A DNA stretch of 64,000 nt from Auanema rhodensis (taxonomy: Eukaryota; Nematoda; Chromadorea; Rhabditida; Rhabditidae). The stretch spans positions 1,116,001-1,180,000 of the forward strand of contig OZ059896.1 in the NCBI GenBank assembly GCA_964057225.1. Direction: 5' to 3'. Shown piece by piece: positions 63,847 to 64,000 of the stretch. Every line of letters begins with the position of its first letter. Within the stretch, counting starts at the first letter, position 1. The notes below the pieces were generated by a model, which saw only the letters and a list, made by a program, of their open reading frames with translations, was not told the origin of the DNA and ran no database searches. Position numbers and translations under genes: made by a program.

Positions 63847-64000
63847 TGCTAAATTATTTTGAAATTTTTCGAAAAAATTTTTGTCAAAATGTTTTTGGAA
63901 GCAATGTTGAGTGTACATGGAAACTCAACATACACTAATGCATCATTTTTCAAACGATCATAACTAATTTTTGTGATGAGCGTTTCTCCATGTAGTATAA
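63847..64000 (+). repeat. Partial monomer M183 at the window edge
   Basis: The first 154 bases of an E-like monomer are present: TGCTAAAT start, full T run, TGTTGAG, GATGAGCGTTTCTCCATG. It is cut by the window, not by biology. M182-M183 match the A (GGAGTTTT, GTTATTAG) to E-like order of M120-M121 at 41755. Confidence 0.95.

Larger units (their letters stand above)
1..64000 (+). repeat. Satellite DNA array, 351-bp monomer, 182 complete copies plus edge fragments
   Basis: The block starting (C/T)GCTAAATTATT recurs every 351 bp from position 2 to the end, for example at 2, 353, 704 and 1055. Shorter 350-bp copies come from loss of one T in either the T run before TCGAAAA or the T run before GTCAAAA. 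One 352-bp copy (start 40350) has an extra C. Neighbouring monomers differ at a few to roughly twenty positions by eye. Everything is head to tail on the same strand. No foreign sequence, gap or inverted copy was seen, so the window contains no gene-bearing stretch. Satellite arrays of this type are normally heterochromatic in eukaryotes; the chromosomal location here is unknown. The family was not recognised, so host and name are left open. Confidence 0.99.

Noticed and set aside
1-64000. CRISPR array
   Set aside because: Regular repetition is present, but the unit is 351 bp with no short repeat/unique spacer alternation. The whole unit is repeated.
1-64000. rDNA spacer or tandem gene cluster
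   Set aside because: No rRNA, tRNA, 5S, histone or other gene-like segment occurs in any monomer. Composition and stops are uniform.
1-64000. Identification as the Drosophila 359-bp satellite or the Tribolium about 360-bp satellite
   Set aside because: The length is similar, but I could not match the sequence to what I know of these families. Length alone is not evidence of homology.

Overview
The whole 64 kb window is one uninterrupted head-to-tail satellite DNA array. It holds 182 complete monomers plus a 154-base partial one at the right edge. The basic monomer is 351 bp, with frequent 350-bp variants and one 352-bp copy. It is AT-rich: a hand count of a consensus-like monomer gives about 32% G+C. 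All copies have the same orientation. I see no gene, tRNA, rRNA, transposon insertion, inversion or unique-sequence gap. The array continues past both edges. The content is eukaryotic heterochromatin of the pericentromeric, centromeric or subtelomeric kind. Base composition and a roughly di-nucleosomal unit would suit an insect or other arthropod, but I do not recognise the family and cannot name the species.

Convention used here: monomer coordinate 1 is the first base of (C/T)GCTAAAT. M1 starts at 2, M50 at 17195, M100 at 34737, M150 at 52275 and M182 at 63496. Diagnostic sites are 1, 4, 24, the T run 32-36, 60/62, 104, 109/110, 118-160, 162, 168-172, 182, 190-193, 199, 204, 214, 232, 252, 263, 290, 321/322 and 326.

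Layout. (1) 2-26320 (M1-M75) is the left family. It mixes monomers with GTACTATC at 190-197 and monomers with GTGTTATCAAATTTCC or GTGTTATCAGATTTCC. It has a tract of adjacent doublets (5266-8073), a degenerate 10-monomer higher-order repeat (HOR, about 3.51 kb; copies begin at 7723, 11232 and 14740), and a second mosaic part (20003-26320) with a 3510-bp echo. (2) M76 (26321-26671) is a hybrid in which the left family switches to the right family. GTACTATC is never seen again to its right. (3) 27374-35087 holds two adjacent copies of an 11-monomer, 3857-bp HOR with the plan 5+5+1. (4) 35088-43158 is a mosaic of dimers, trimers and short homogeneous runs. (5) 43159-49120 is a 7/6/4-monomer HOR. 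(6) 49121-57532 is mainly alternating H or C/E monomers, and it opens with a copy of a block lying 13 kb upstream. (7) 57533-64000 is built from N/E-prime dimers and A monomers.

Right-family classes used below: A = CTTTCCTCAATGTAATATAG at 135 onward; B = CTTTCCTTA plus GGACTTTT; C = CTTTTCTTA plus GGACTTTT; H = C with CTATGTT at 188; I = CTTTTCTCAATGTAG plus GGACTTTT; J = the same region with GTAATATAG and GGTTTTTT; K = CTTTTCTTA plus CTGCTTCG; G = TATTGAGCG plus TGTATTATAG; M = CTTTTCTCCATG; N = CCTAGATATCATCTG; E = TGCGAAAT start, T run shortened by one, TGTTGAG and GATGAGCGTTTCTCCATG; D = E ending in CTCAAAAAAAGG; E-prime = E with a TGCTAAAT start.

There is no gene system to describe. The information in the window is the record of unequal exchange, gene conversion and local amplification, together with a few conserved dyad symmetries inside the monomer.
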